A stretch of 8,352 bases of DNA from Candidatus Woesearchaeota archaeon. GTDB lineage: Archaea; Nanobdellota; Nanobdellia; Woesearchaeales; CG1-02-33-12. The stretch's first letter is position 1. Every line of letters begins with the position of its first letter. The stretch lies in NCBI GenBank assembly GCA_017609385.1, contig JAFCEA010000036.1, positions 1-8,352 of the forward strand, given 5' to 3'. Below are positions 1 through 4,466 of this stretch, one piece after another. The notes under the pieces are model-generated. The model was not told where the DNA came from. It saw nothing but the letters and a program-made list of their open reading frames with translations, and did not search any database. Both the position numbers and the translations under genes were made by a program.

Positions 1-153
1 TTTACAACTATGTCTCATAGGGAATTTAAAAATGCTCTAAAAGAAGGGCTAACATTGATAAGGGAAATCATAAAAAACCACATTATTTTGTATAATCATG
101 ACTTCTTTATAAATGAAGTTTGGAGGTATTACCATGAAAGAAAAAAAAGATAA
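1..153 (+). CDS. Probable nucleotidyltransferase (MNT antitoxin-like), C-terminal fragment
   Basis: Frame 1 is open from the left edge of the window to a TAA at 151-153, giving the last 50 residues of a protein whose start lies outside. The tail reads as helical and basic, with a segment GLTLIREIIKNHIILYN followed by FFINEVWRYYHERKKR. This resembles the C-terminal helices of archaeal minimal nucleotidyltransferases. The catalytic GSxxxGxxxxxSDxD-type region would lie upstream and is not visible, so the call rests mainly on context: it overlaps the start of the HEPN gene by 20 bases, the usual arrangement of MNT/HEPN pairs. In characterised MntA/HepT systems the nucleotidyltransferase neutralises the HEPN RNase by adding AMP groups to it. 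The family assignment is an inference; that this is a coding 3' end is more secure. Confidence 0.6.
   Translation, partial: FTTMSHREFKNALKEGLTLIREIIKNHIILYNHDFFINEVWRYYHERKKR
122..127 (+). promoter_or_regulatory. Ribosome binding site of the HEPN gene
   Basis: GGAGGT lies six bases before the ATG at 134. It decides the start: an in-frame ATG at 113 has no such motif, and the Shine-Dalgarno sequence would lie inside that longer frame. The site sits within the last codons of the upstream nucleotidyltransferase gene, which suggests coupled translation from one transcript. Confidence 0.75.
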
Positions 154-625
154 CCTTCGATGGTGTCTCAGGCAGGCTAAGGGTTTACAGCTTAGTGAAA
201 AAAATCAAAACTTAGTAGAAGTGTATTTAAGAAAATCAAGAAGTGCACTAAACATGCTTAATGCTGCGATTGAAAAAGAAGAATATGAATGGATTTTAGA
301 TACATCTTATTATGCAAAATACTTTGCAATTTATGCACTTTTTATGAAAGTTGGCATCAAATGTGAAATTCATGATTGTACTATTTCTGCACTCAAAGTG
401 CTTTTTGTTGAGGAAAAATTAGTTCCTTACGATATCTACGATGAACTAAAGAAATCAAAAGAACTCAGAATAGACGCTTTATATTATAACAAGGAATTTG
501 GAAAAAAACAAATCATAATAAGGGCAAATAAAACAGCAGATTTTTGTCTGAAAGTTGAAGAAATTGTAGAAAATATTTCAGAAGCAAACATTAAGAAAAT
601 AAGAGAAAAGATTGCAAATTTGTAA
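134..625 (+). CDS. HEPN-domain protein (UPF0332-like), probable toxin of an MNT/HEPN pair
   Basis: A 163-residue, mostly helical protein. Residues 27-45 form a helix (LVEVYLRKSRSALNMLNAA). Residues 58-91 carry the typical HEPN core of a YYAKYFAIYALF helix, then GIKCEIHD with His80, then a further helix. An ELRIDALYYNKEF segment follows at 110-122. In HepT-type toxins the RNase site is R-X4-6-H, often R-X4-H-X-Y. Here Arg112 is kept, but the histidine position is Tyr117 and the final tyrosine position is Asn119, closer to the R-x-x-A-x-Y form seen in UPF0332 members. It may therefore be a weak or non-catalytic HEPN, or act through binding. The start is set by GGAGGT at 122-127. It overlaps the upstream nucleotidyltransferase by 20 bases, so the two are almost certainly co-expressed. 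HEPN fold is confident; toxin activity is inferred. Confidence 0.75.
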   Translation: MKEKKDNLRWCLRQAKGLQLSEKNQNLVEVYLRKSRSALNMLNAAIEKEEYEWILDTSYYAKYFAIYALFMKVGIKCEIHDCTISALKVLFVEEKLVPYDIYDELKKSKELRIDALYYNKEFGKKQIIIRANKTADFCLKVEEIVENISEANIKKIREKIANL

Positions 626-737
626 AGGATGTTTTCTCAAACACAATATGTGCTTATGATTTCATGGAGATAAAGGTATAATCAATAGATTTTTATAATA
701 AATTTAAAAAATAAATTTAATATCATGCTGTTATGTG

Positions 738-756
738 TTTTTTCTGCAAGAAAAAA
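738..756. terminator. Symmetric poly-T element between convergent genes
   Basis: TTTTTTCT at 738-745 and AGAAAAAA at 749-756 are perfect inverted copies around GCA. This puts a run of six T on the + strand (738-743) and another six T on the - strand (751-756). Archaeal RNA polymerase terminates mainly on U-tracts, so the element could stop transcripts from both the HEPN gene on the left and the UDG-like gene on the right. Function is inferred from sequence and from the position between convergent genes. Confidence 0.5.
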
Positions 757-768
757 TCGCCGAAGCGA
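751..768 (-). terminator. cUUCGg hairpin plus U6, terminator-like, downstream of the UDG-like gene
   Basis: Read on the - strand, 768 to 751 gives TCGC-TTCG-GCGA-TTTTTT: a perfect 4-bp stem closed by a cUUCGg tetraloop, immediately followed by six T. It lies 28 bases past the stop codon of the UDG-like gene. The layout is that of a bacterial-style intrinsic terminator. In archaea the T-tract alone can suffice, so the contribution of the stem is uncertain. Confidence 0.55.
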
Positions 769-795
769 AGCGTAGGCACAGTACGACGCAGAGGC

Positions 796-1470
796 TCACA
801 GACTATCTGTTAATTTTAGAATTTCAACAGCTTTTTTAGGGTTTCCCCTTCCAACAGGAAAATAACATGGAATAACTTTTGTTTCAAAATTTCCATATTT
901 TATATCAAAAAATCTTAGCTTTTTATCTTGCATGATTTCTGAATAATAATCACCTAACTTGATTTTTTGCTTAGTCATGTTTTCAAAAGGAATGAGTCCA
1001 AAAGTTACAATATATTGAGGCTGAACTATTTCAATTTCTCTTTTCAAAATTGGCAGGAATAATTTGATTTTTTCTGAGTTGGGTAAGGTTGCATCATGAC
1101 CAGTCCATTTTACAATATTAGTGATATAGAATGATTTAGATTTCAAAAAATCAAGAACCTCATTTGTAAATTCTAAAGACCAAAATTTAGAATTGTTTAT
1201 TCTATGAATCAATTCATCGTCAAACATTCCAGCTCTATGAAAAATTCTCCAAACTGGCTTTGTCCCAATAAATGGAAATCTTGGTCCCTGCCAATTTTGG
1301 TCTGAACTTATGTTTGTGTGAGTAGGATTAATGAAAACAAACATAACTTTCGGACGAGATGTTTCCCCATTCCCTAATATGGGCATTAAGTTATTTTCCG
1401 GAAAATGTTGTTTATTAATATTATCAACAATTTCCCATAATTCTTCTAATGATTTACAGTTTTGGACCAT
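796..1470 (-). CDS. Uracil-DNA glycosylase superfamily protein, atypical motifs
   Basis: A 224-residue protein that follows the UDG-superfamily plan. PKVMFVFINPTHTN (residues 40-53) is the first beta strand and catalytic loop; PFIG follows at 66-69; YITNIVKW (115-122) matches the strand read YITNVVK in UDG families 4 and 5; QPQYIVTFG (150-158) is the next core strand; CYFPVGRGNPKKA (202-214) stands where the C-terminal HPS-type motif normally lies. The first loop, with Asn48-Pro49, resembles the INPG loop of the MUG/TDG family rather than the GEAPG of family 4. Only two cysteines (5 and 202) are present, so the family 4 iron-sulfur cluster is absent. By family it would remove uracil or another damaged base from DNA, but substrate and activity are not shown. 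The ATG at 1470 fits a leaderless transcript from the TATA box at 1496-1505. Confidence 0.7.
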   Translation of the reverse strand: MVQNCKSLEELWEIVDNINKQHFPENNLMPILGNGETSRPKVMFVFINPTHTNISSDQNWQGPRFPFIGTKPVWRIFHRAGMFDDELIHRINNSKFWSLEFTNEVLDFLKSKSFYITNIVKWTGHDATLPNSEKIKLFLPILKREIEIVQPQYIVTFGLIPFENMTKQKIKLGDYYSEIMQDKKLRFFDIKYGNFETKVIPCYFPVGRGNPKKAVEILKLTDSL

Positions 1471-1495
1471 ATATAATCAAGAAGAGGAGACTCTT

Positions 1496-1505
1496 TTAAA
1501 TAAAT
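1496..1505 (-). promoter_or_regulatory. TATA box of the UDG-like gene
   Basis: On the - strand this reads ATTTATTTAA, centred about 30 bases before the ATG at 1470. With the usual archaeal TATA-to-start distance of 26-28 bases, transcription would begin within a few bases of the start codon. No Shine-Dalgarno motif is present, which agrees with a leaderless mRNA. Confidence 0.5.
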
Positions 1506-1532
1506 TACTGTGAGCCCCGAGTAATACTACAC

Positions 1533-1560
1533 ATGACTATTGTTAAACACAATCTGTCAT
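1533..1560. repeat. Imperfect inverted repeat between histone and UDG-like gene
   Basis: ATGAC (1533-1537) and ATTGT (1539-1543) pair with ACAAT (1549-1553) and GTCAT (1556-1560). That is ten base pairs, with a small internal loop (one base against two) and a TAAAC apical loop. It sits 23 bases past the histone stop codon and upstream of the UDG-like promoter, so it could be a 3' structure of the histone mRNA or an operator. No T-tract follows on either strand, so a standard terminator is not supported. Confidence 0.35.
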
Positions 1561-1583
1561 AATAACCTTTCAAGATAAATAAT

Positions 1584-1790
1584 TTATTTTGAGGCCAGCT
1601 TGATATCGCTTGCCTTGACTGTTTTTCTTCCAGCATGTGTTGCCAACTTTACAGCATCTGTTGCTATTTCCTCTGCAATTTCTTCTAAAGCGTTTTTTAA
1701 TGCTGCCTTTGCCTTGTCAGAAACCCTCTCAGCGCCGCATTTTTTCATTATTTTCTCCATTGCAGCCAAAGGAATAAGTCTTTTTCCCAT
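1584..1790 (-). CDS. Archaeal histone (HMf/HTz-type)
   Basis: A 68-residue single histone fold with no tails, the normal length of archaeal histones. Residues 4-9 (RLIPLA) lead into helix 1; GAERVSDKAK (19-28) is the loop 1 DNA-contact region; the long helix 2 spans about 27-53; HAGRKTVKASDI (52-63) is loop 2 and helix 3. Arg55 and Asp62 form the conserved R-D clamp. Leu49, His52 and Asp62 correspond to the HMfB dimer-dimer interface, so assembly into longer hypernucleosome-like fibres is plausible. The ATG at 1790 is chosen because GGGGTGG lies just upstream. A GTG at 1799 would add three residues but falls within that ribosome-binding sequence. The protein compacts the chromosome by wrapping DNA around dimer chains. 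It is divergent from hjc. Confidence 0.96.
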   Translation of the reverse strand: MGKRLIPLAAMEKIMKKCGAERVSDKAKAALKNALEEIAEEIATDAVKLATHAGRKTVKASDIKLASK

Positions 1791-1794
1791 TTTT

Positions 1795-1801
1795 TCCACC
1801 C
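1795..1801 (-). promoter_or_regulatory. Ribosome binding site of the histone gene
   Basis: GGGGTGG on the - strand, about four bases before the ATG at 1790. It supports the 68-residue start over the in-frame GTG at 1799, which overlaps the motif. Confidence 0.6.
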
Positions 1802-1830
1802 CAAAATAGTTGATTTGTTTAAATAAGGTG

Positions 1831-1929
1831 AAAATAGGCTTTATATTTAAGTTTTTTGTTTTTTAGGCCAGATTAGAGTAAAATAGGATTTATCTAATAA
1901 ATAAAACAATAAAAAAGGCAGATTAAACC
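1831..1929. repeat. Two-copy imperfect ~49-base tandem repeat in the histone/hjc promoter region
   Basis: AAAATAGGCTTTAT at 1831-1844 recurs as AAAATAGGATTTAT at 1880-1893 (13 of 14 identical). AGGCCAGATTA at 1865-1875 recurs as AGGCAGATTA at 1916-1925. The offsets are 49 and 51 bases, so both ends of the unit are duplicated while its middle has diverged. The first copy contains the histone TATA box. Confidence 0.45.
1840..1851 (-). promoter_or_regulatory. TATA box of the histone gene
   Basis: On the - strand it reads CTTAAATATAAA. A start about 27 bases downstream (near 1819) would give a leader of roughly 29 bases containing the ribosome binding site. A second AT-rich candidate, TTATTTAAA at 1817-1825, would start transcription inside the ribosome binding site and is less likely. 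Confidence 0.5.
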
Positions 1930-1966
1930 TTTATAGTGGTAAAAAGGCATAAACCCCTTTTCAAAA

Positions 1967-1976
1967 GGTATTTATG
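1967..1976 (+). promoter_or_regulatory. TATA box of hjc
   Basis: GGTATTTATG is centred about 27 bases before the ATG at 1999, so the transcript would be leaderless. This supports the internal ATG as the start. A TATATAAATAT at 1988-1998 abuts the ATG and is too close to be the promoter. Confidence 0.5.
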
Positions 1977-1998
1977 TGTGTATTACCTATATAAATAT

Positions 1999-2358
1999 AT
2001 GAGCAGGAAATCAAAGGGGATAAATGCTGAGCGGGAATTAGTTCATCTCTTTTGGAAAACAAATGAATGGTCTGCAATAAGGGTAGCAGGCTCTGGAAGC
2101 AGTGGTTTTCCATGCCCAGATGTTCTGGCTGGAAATAGAATAAGGAAACTGGCCATTGAGTGCAAAACAGTTAATGCCAAAAGCAAATATCTAACAGATG
2201 AGGACATAAACCAACTAACTAAATTTTCAGGTGTTTTTGGCGCAGAGCCATGGATAGGGGTTAAATTTAAGTCTGACTGGTTTTTCCTGAGCATAGATGA
2301 CCTTAAAAAGACAGAGAAGGGTTATGCTATTTCCAACCCTTTTCCCTATAATACATAG
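1999..2358 (+). CDS. hjc: Holliday junction resolvase Hjc
   Basis: A 119-residue PD-(D/E)XK nuclease that matches archaeal Hjc in length and motifs. MSRKSKGINAERELV at the N-terminus contains catalytic Glu11. RVAGSGSSGFPCPDVLAG (28-45) holds the conserved serine loop and Asp41. AIECKTV (52-58) supplies Glu54 and Lys56. LTDEDINQL and FGAEPWIGVKF complete the fold. The enzyme works as a homodimer that cuts four-way DNA junctions symmetrically during recombination and fork repair. The frame is open from 1936, but the ATG at 1999 starts the conserved sequence and fits the TATA spacing; the extra upstream residues look like translated promoter. TFE follows after 31 bases, so they are probably co-transcribed. 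Confidence 0.95.
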   Translation: MSRKSKGINAERELVHLFWKTNEWSAIRVAGSGSSGFPCPDVLAGNRIRKLAIECKTVNAKSKYLTDEDINQLTKFSGVFGAEPWIGVKFKSDWFFLSIDDLKKTEKGYAISNPFPYNT

Positions 2359-2379
2359 TTAATTCGCTTCTGGAATTCT

Positions 2380-2384
2380 GGAGG
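2380..2384 (+). promoter_or_regulatory. Ribosome binding site of TFE
   Basis: GGAGG lies five bases before the ATG at 2390, in the 31-base gap after hjc. There is no clear TATA box in this gap, so TFE appears to be translated from the hjc transcript. Confidence 0.7.
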
Positions 2385-2389
2385 AAAAT

Positions 2390-2890
2390 ATGCGGTTGTC
2401 CAATAAAATCATAGAAGCCACTATTGCTGAAGTAGCTGGCGAGGATGTGCTCCCAATAGTTTATTTTCTAAAAAACAAGAAGAATATCTCTGAATTCAAG
2501 ATAGCAGATGCAATAAAAAAAGAAATAAACAAGACAAGAAACATGCTATACAGGCTGCATGAAGCAAATCTTGTTTCTTTTATCAGAAAAAAAGACAAGA
2601 AGAAAGGATGGTACATCTATTACTGGACATTCAAGCCAAAGATGATAAAACACCTTGTTATTAACCTAAAAAAGGAGAGGATGGCAAAGCTAAAGGACAG
2701 GTTAACAAGAGAAAAAAGTAGTCATTTTTTCATATGCCAGAACAAGTGCATAAGGCTTGATTTTGAGCAGGCAATGAACTTTGAATTTAAGTGCCCTGAG
2801 TGCGGAGAGATAATGAATCAGGAGGATAACTTAGAGAATATAAGGCTAATTGAAGAGGAAATAAAACAAATTGAGAATGAACTAAAATAA
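2390..2890 (+). CDS. tfe: Transcription initiation factor E subunit alpha (TFE)
   Basis: A 166-residue homologue of TFIIE-alpha. Residues 1-90 form the winged helix: a KIADAIKKEINKTRNMLYRL recognition region at 37-56, then the wing, ending in the conserved GWYIYYW (73-79). Basic residues 91-110 link to a zinc ribbon with Cys116, Cys120, Cys135 and Cys138. A charged helix (147-165) closes the protein. TFE binds the RNA polymerase clamp and the non-template strand, and helps promoter opening at weak promoters. The first cysteine pair is CxxxC where CxxC is usual, a one-residue insertion. The gene follows hjc and its stop codon overlaps the convergent isomerase gene by nine bases. The family call is secure. 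Confidence 0.92.
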   Translation: MRLSNKIIEATIAEVAGEDVLPIVYFLKNKKNISEFKIADAIKKEINKTRNMLYRLHEANLVSFIRKKDKKKGWYIYYWTFKPKMIKHLVINLKKERMAKLKDRLTREKSSHFFICQNKCIRLDFEQAMNFEFKCPECGEIMNQEDNLENIRLIEEEIKQIENELK

Positions 2891-3799
2891 ATGCTTTCTA
2901 AACATCCATCTATTATTGACCCTAACTTCCTGCATAAAGACATGTGGTTTATAAATGCCGAGCTCTGAAATAATGCCTGTTATCAGGCCAGGGCTAACCT
3001 TTTCAAATGCAAAATTGTTTATTGTAACCCCTTTAGGTGGATTTTTCCATATTTCCTTTGCTTTTCTCTTCTCAATCTCCTCTTCATAACCAAAGACTGT
3101 TTCTGTGTCAAATTTCCATGAGTCAGTGCATGCATAAACCGGAATATCAAACCTATTGGCTATCTCTGCATAAAGCTCAGAGCCTATTTTATTGATTACC
3201 TTACCTTCTGTTGTTATTGCATCAGCTCCAATAAGCATTAAATCTGCTTTTTTTAGAGCAAATCTTGCTGCAGCATCAATAAAGTGTGTTACTGGAATAC
3301 CTAGTTTTGCTATTTCTCTTGCAGTGACTCTTCCCTGATATAACGGCCTTGTTTCTGTGTTATGCACCTCAAATTTCTTGCCCTGTTTTTTTGCCTCTTT
3401 TAAAATTTCAAGTATTGTTGATGAATGGCAGTGAGTGAATACAACAGTTCCGTTCCCTATTTTCTTAGAGCCGATTTGTGCTATTATCCTCTGGTTTTTA
3501 TCAAAACGCTCTAAGACTTCATCAACCTTTAAGCAAACAACTTTTGCCAGCTCAACAGGGTCATCATAGTCAAGGTCATGCATAACATAATTTAATGAGT
3601 TTCTCATGCATGGCTCAGTAGGTCTTGTTAAAAAAAGGATGTTTTTTGCATGATAAAGATCAGCTAAAATCCCAGAAATATTCCTTGACTTGGATTTATT
3701 AACAACATCTTTTAGGGATTTGACAGCTTCCCTAGCAACATCTTCTGCACCCTGAACCTTTAAGTTCTTAATTCTATCTACTGTTTCTTTAAAACTCAT
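2882..3799 (-). CDS. Ribose-1,5-bisphosphate isomerase (eIF2B/MtnA-like superfamily)
   Basis: A 305-residue Rossmann-type protein of the eIF2B-alpha/MtnA superfamily. VVFTHCHSSTILEIL (119-133) and LMLIGADAITTEGKVINKIGS (187-207) hold the signature. Cys124 and Asp193 are 69 residues apart, the same spacing as the catalytic Cys133 and Asp202 of the Thermococcus kodakarensis enzyme. The sequence NTETRPLYQGR (147-157) and Cys-His-Ser after Thr-His favour this enzyme over true initiation factor 2B or MtnA. It converts ribose-1,5-bisphosphate to ribulose-1,5-bisphosphate in the archaeal AMP pathway, between AMP phosphorylase (deoA) and form III-type RuBisCO; neither partner is in this window. It starts 12 bases after the 61-residue membrane protein and has no Shine-Dalgarno motif, so translation may depend on the upstream gene. 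It overlaps TFE tail to tail. Confidence 0.88.
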   Translation of the reverse strand: MSFKETVDRIKNLKVQGAEDVAREAVKSLKDVVNKSKSRNISGILADLYHAKNILFLTRPTEPCMRNSLNYVMHDLDYDDPVELAKVVCLKVDEVLERFDKNQRIIAQIGSKKIGNGTVVFTHCHSSTILEILKEAKKQGKKFEVHNTETRPLYQGRVTAREIAKLGIPVTHFIDAAARFALKKADLMLIGADAITTEGKVINKIGSELYAEIANRFDIPVYACTDSWKFDTETVFGYEEEIEKRKAKEIWKNPPKGVTINNFAFEKVSPGLITGIISELGIYKPHVFMQEVRVNNRWMFRKHLF

Positions 3800-3811
3800 T
3801 TTTTAGAAGGA

Positions 3812-3997
3812 TTATCTTTTCCTTTTAAGCACAGATTCAATCTTTTTCTCTTCACTTATAATTCTGTTGGTAATTCTTACTAGGTTTTCATCCATTCTTG
3901 CAATTCTTCTTTCCAACAAGACAAGAATCCTAATAGAATACACTATTGCCAACACAATGCCCAATATAACATACAGAATAGCATGTTCTAATATCAT
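3812..3997 (-). CDS. 61-residue single-pass membrane protein with coiled-coil tail, unknown function
   Basis: I do not recognise a named family. Residues 5-28 form one hydrophobic helix (LYVILGIVLAIVYSIRILVL core). The rest is a charged helix, rich in Arg, Lys and Glu, ending KRKR. Hydrophobic residues L25, L28, I32, M35, L39, I42, I46, I53 and V56 sit at alternating 3- and 4-residue steps, broken only by E49, which is the pattern of a dimeric or trimeric coiled coil continuous with the membrane helix. The positive-inside rule puts the coiled coil in the cytoplasm. The ATG at 3997 is chosen because GAGGTGG (4002-4008) precedes it; an in-frame ATG at 4027 would place that motif inside the gene. 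It heads a two-gene unit with the isomerase. A scaffold or adaptor role is only a guess. Confidence 0.7.
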   Translation of the reverse strand: MILEHAILYVILGIVLAIVYSIRILVLLERRIARMDENLVRITNRIISEEKKIESVLKRKR

Positions 3998-4001
3998 TTT
4001 A

Positions 4002-4008
4002 CCACCTC
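4002..4008 (-). promoter_or_regulatory. Ribosome binding site of the 61-residue membrane protein
   Basis: GAGGTGG on the - strand, four bases before the ATG at 3997. It fixes the start ten codons inside the longest open frame. Confidence 0.7.
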
Positions 4009-4040
4009 TTTTAAAAATACCTAACATTATAATTATTTAT

Positions 4041-4049
4041 CTATATAAA
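4041..4049 (-). promoter_or_regulatory. TATA box of the membrane protein / isomerase unit
   Basis: On the - strand this reads ATTTATATAG. A start about 27 bases downstream gives a leader of roughly 20 bases that includes the ribosome binding site. Confidence 0.5.
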
Positions 4050-4097
4050 TAGTTTTTGGATTTAGCACTGTAATAAACCCTCGTCATTTCCAAAAGA

Positions 4098-4108
4098 TTT
4101 AAATATAA
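4098..4108 (+). promoter_or_regulatory. TATA box of the PRC-barrel gene
   Basis: TTTAAATATAA lies about 54 bases before the ATG at 4157, predicting a start near 4130 and a leader of some 27 bases. It is divergent from the membrane-protein promoter, with about 50 bases between the two boxes. Confidence 0.5.
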
Positions 4109-4144
4109 CTTAACCATCTTAGATATCATTGAAAATCATATAAA

Positions 4145-4150
4145 GGGTGG
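4145..4150 (+). promoter_or_regulatory. Ribosome binding site of the PRC-barrel gene
   Basis: GGGTGG lies six bases before the ATG at 4157. A nearer ATG at 4152 is out of frame. Confidence 0.6.
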
Positions 4151-4156
4151 GATGTA

Positions 4157-4420
4157 ATGGCTGAAGAAGATAAAAAATTCTCAAAACAATTAATAGGAAA
4201 AACTGTTGTTAGCAAAACCGGAAAGCGCTTTGGGGAAGTTGGTGATATTATATTTGAAACAAGGTCCGGAGAGCTTATCAATATAGTCTTGGGTAATCCA
4301 ACAACATACACAGAAAAGCTAGAGCTTGAAAAAAACAAGGAAGGCGAGATACTAATTCCATTTAGTGCAGTGATAGCTGTTGGGGATTTTATTGTCATAG
4401 CAGAGGAAGATATAATATAA
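4157..4420 (+). CDS. Stand-alone PRC-barrel domain protein
   Basis: An 87-residue soluble protein that is nearly all one PRC-barrel. LIGKTVVSKTGKRFGEVGDI (12-31) is the typical opening: two beta strands around a glycine turn, then the G-x-V-x-D-I motif. TRSGELINIVLGNP (35-48) and ILIPFSAVIAVGDFIVI (65-81) supply the other strands; the IPFS-A-V-x-A-V-G-D-x-I-V-I ending is diagnostic. PRC-barrels are protein-interaction modules found in photosynthetic reaction centres, RimM and archaeal division proteins. In Haloferax, small PRC-barrel proteins (CdpB1, CdpB2) bind SepF at the division site, so a divisome role is possible, but no ftsZ or sepF is nearby. It stands between the membrane-protein unit and rfcS with its own promoter. 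Confidence 0.85.
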   Translation: MAEEDKKFSKQLIGKTVVSKTGKRFGEVGDIIFETRSGELINIVLGNPTTYTEKLELEKNKEGEILIPFSAVIAVGDFIVIAEEDII

Positions 4421-4435
4421 TTCTTTTAGGGATAA

Positions 4436-4446
4436 ATATTTAAATA
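4436..4446 (+). promoter_or_regulatory. TATA box of rfcS
   Basis: ATATTTAAATA is centred about 26 bases before the ATG at 4467. That predicts a leaderless transcript and supports the ATG at 4467 over the in-frame GTG at 4458. Confidence 0.55.
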
Positions 4447-4466
4447 AGGCCTATTTAGTGCTCTCC

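Noticed and set aside
697..720. Two AATAAATTTAA copies 13 bases apart after the HEPN gene
   Set aside because: Very low complexity in an AT-rich gap, and no start codon follows at promoter distance; likely chance.
1331..1513. Open frame on the + strand inside the UDG-like gene
   Set aside because: Antisense to a gene with clear UDG motifs, with no ribosome binding site and no recognisable protein features.
1600..1809. Hydrophobic open frame antisense to the histone
   Set aside because: Its alanine/phenylalanine-rich sequence is simply the complement of histone helix codons; the histone is unmistakable.
1936..1998. N-terminal extension of Hjc from the first ATG in frame
   Set aside because: It would add 21 residues unlike any Hjc, encoded by the promoter region; conserved sequence begins at the ATG at 1999.
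2882..3799. Calling this gene translation initiation factor aIF2B or MtnA
   Set aside because: The THCHS motif and the 69-residue Cys-Asp spacing match ribose-1,5-bisphosphate isomerase; regulatory eIF2B-type subunits lack this catalytic pair, and MtnA has a different Thr-His-Cys-Asn context.
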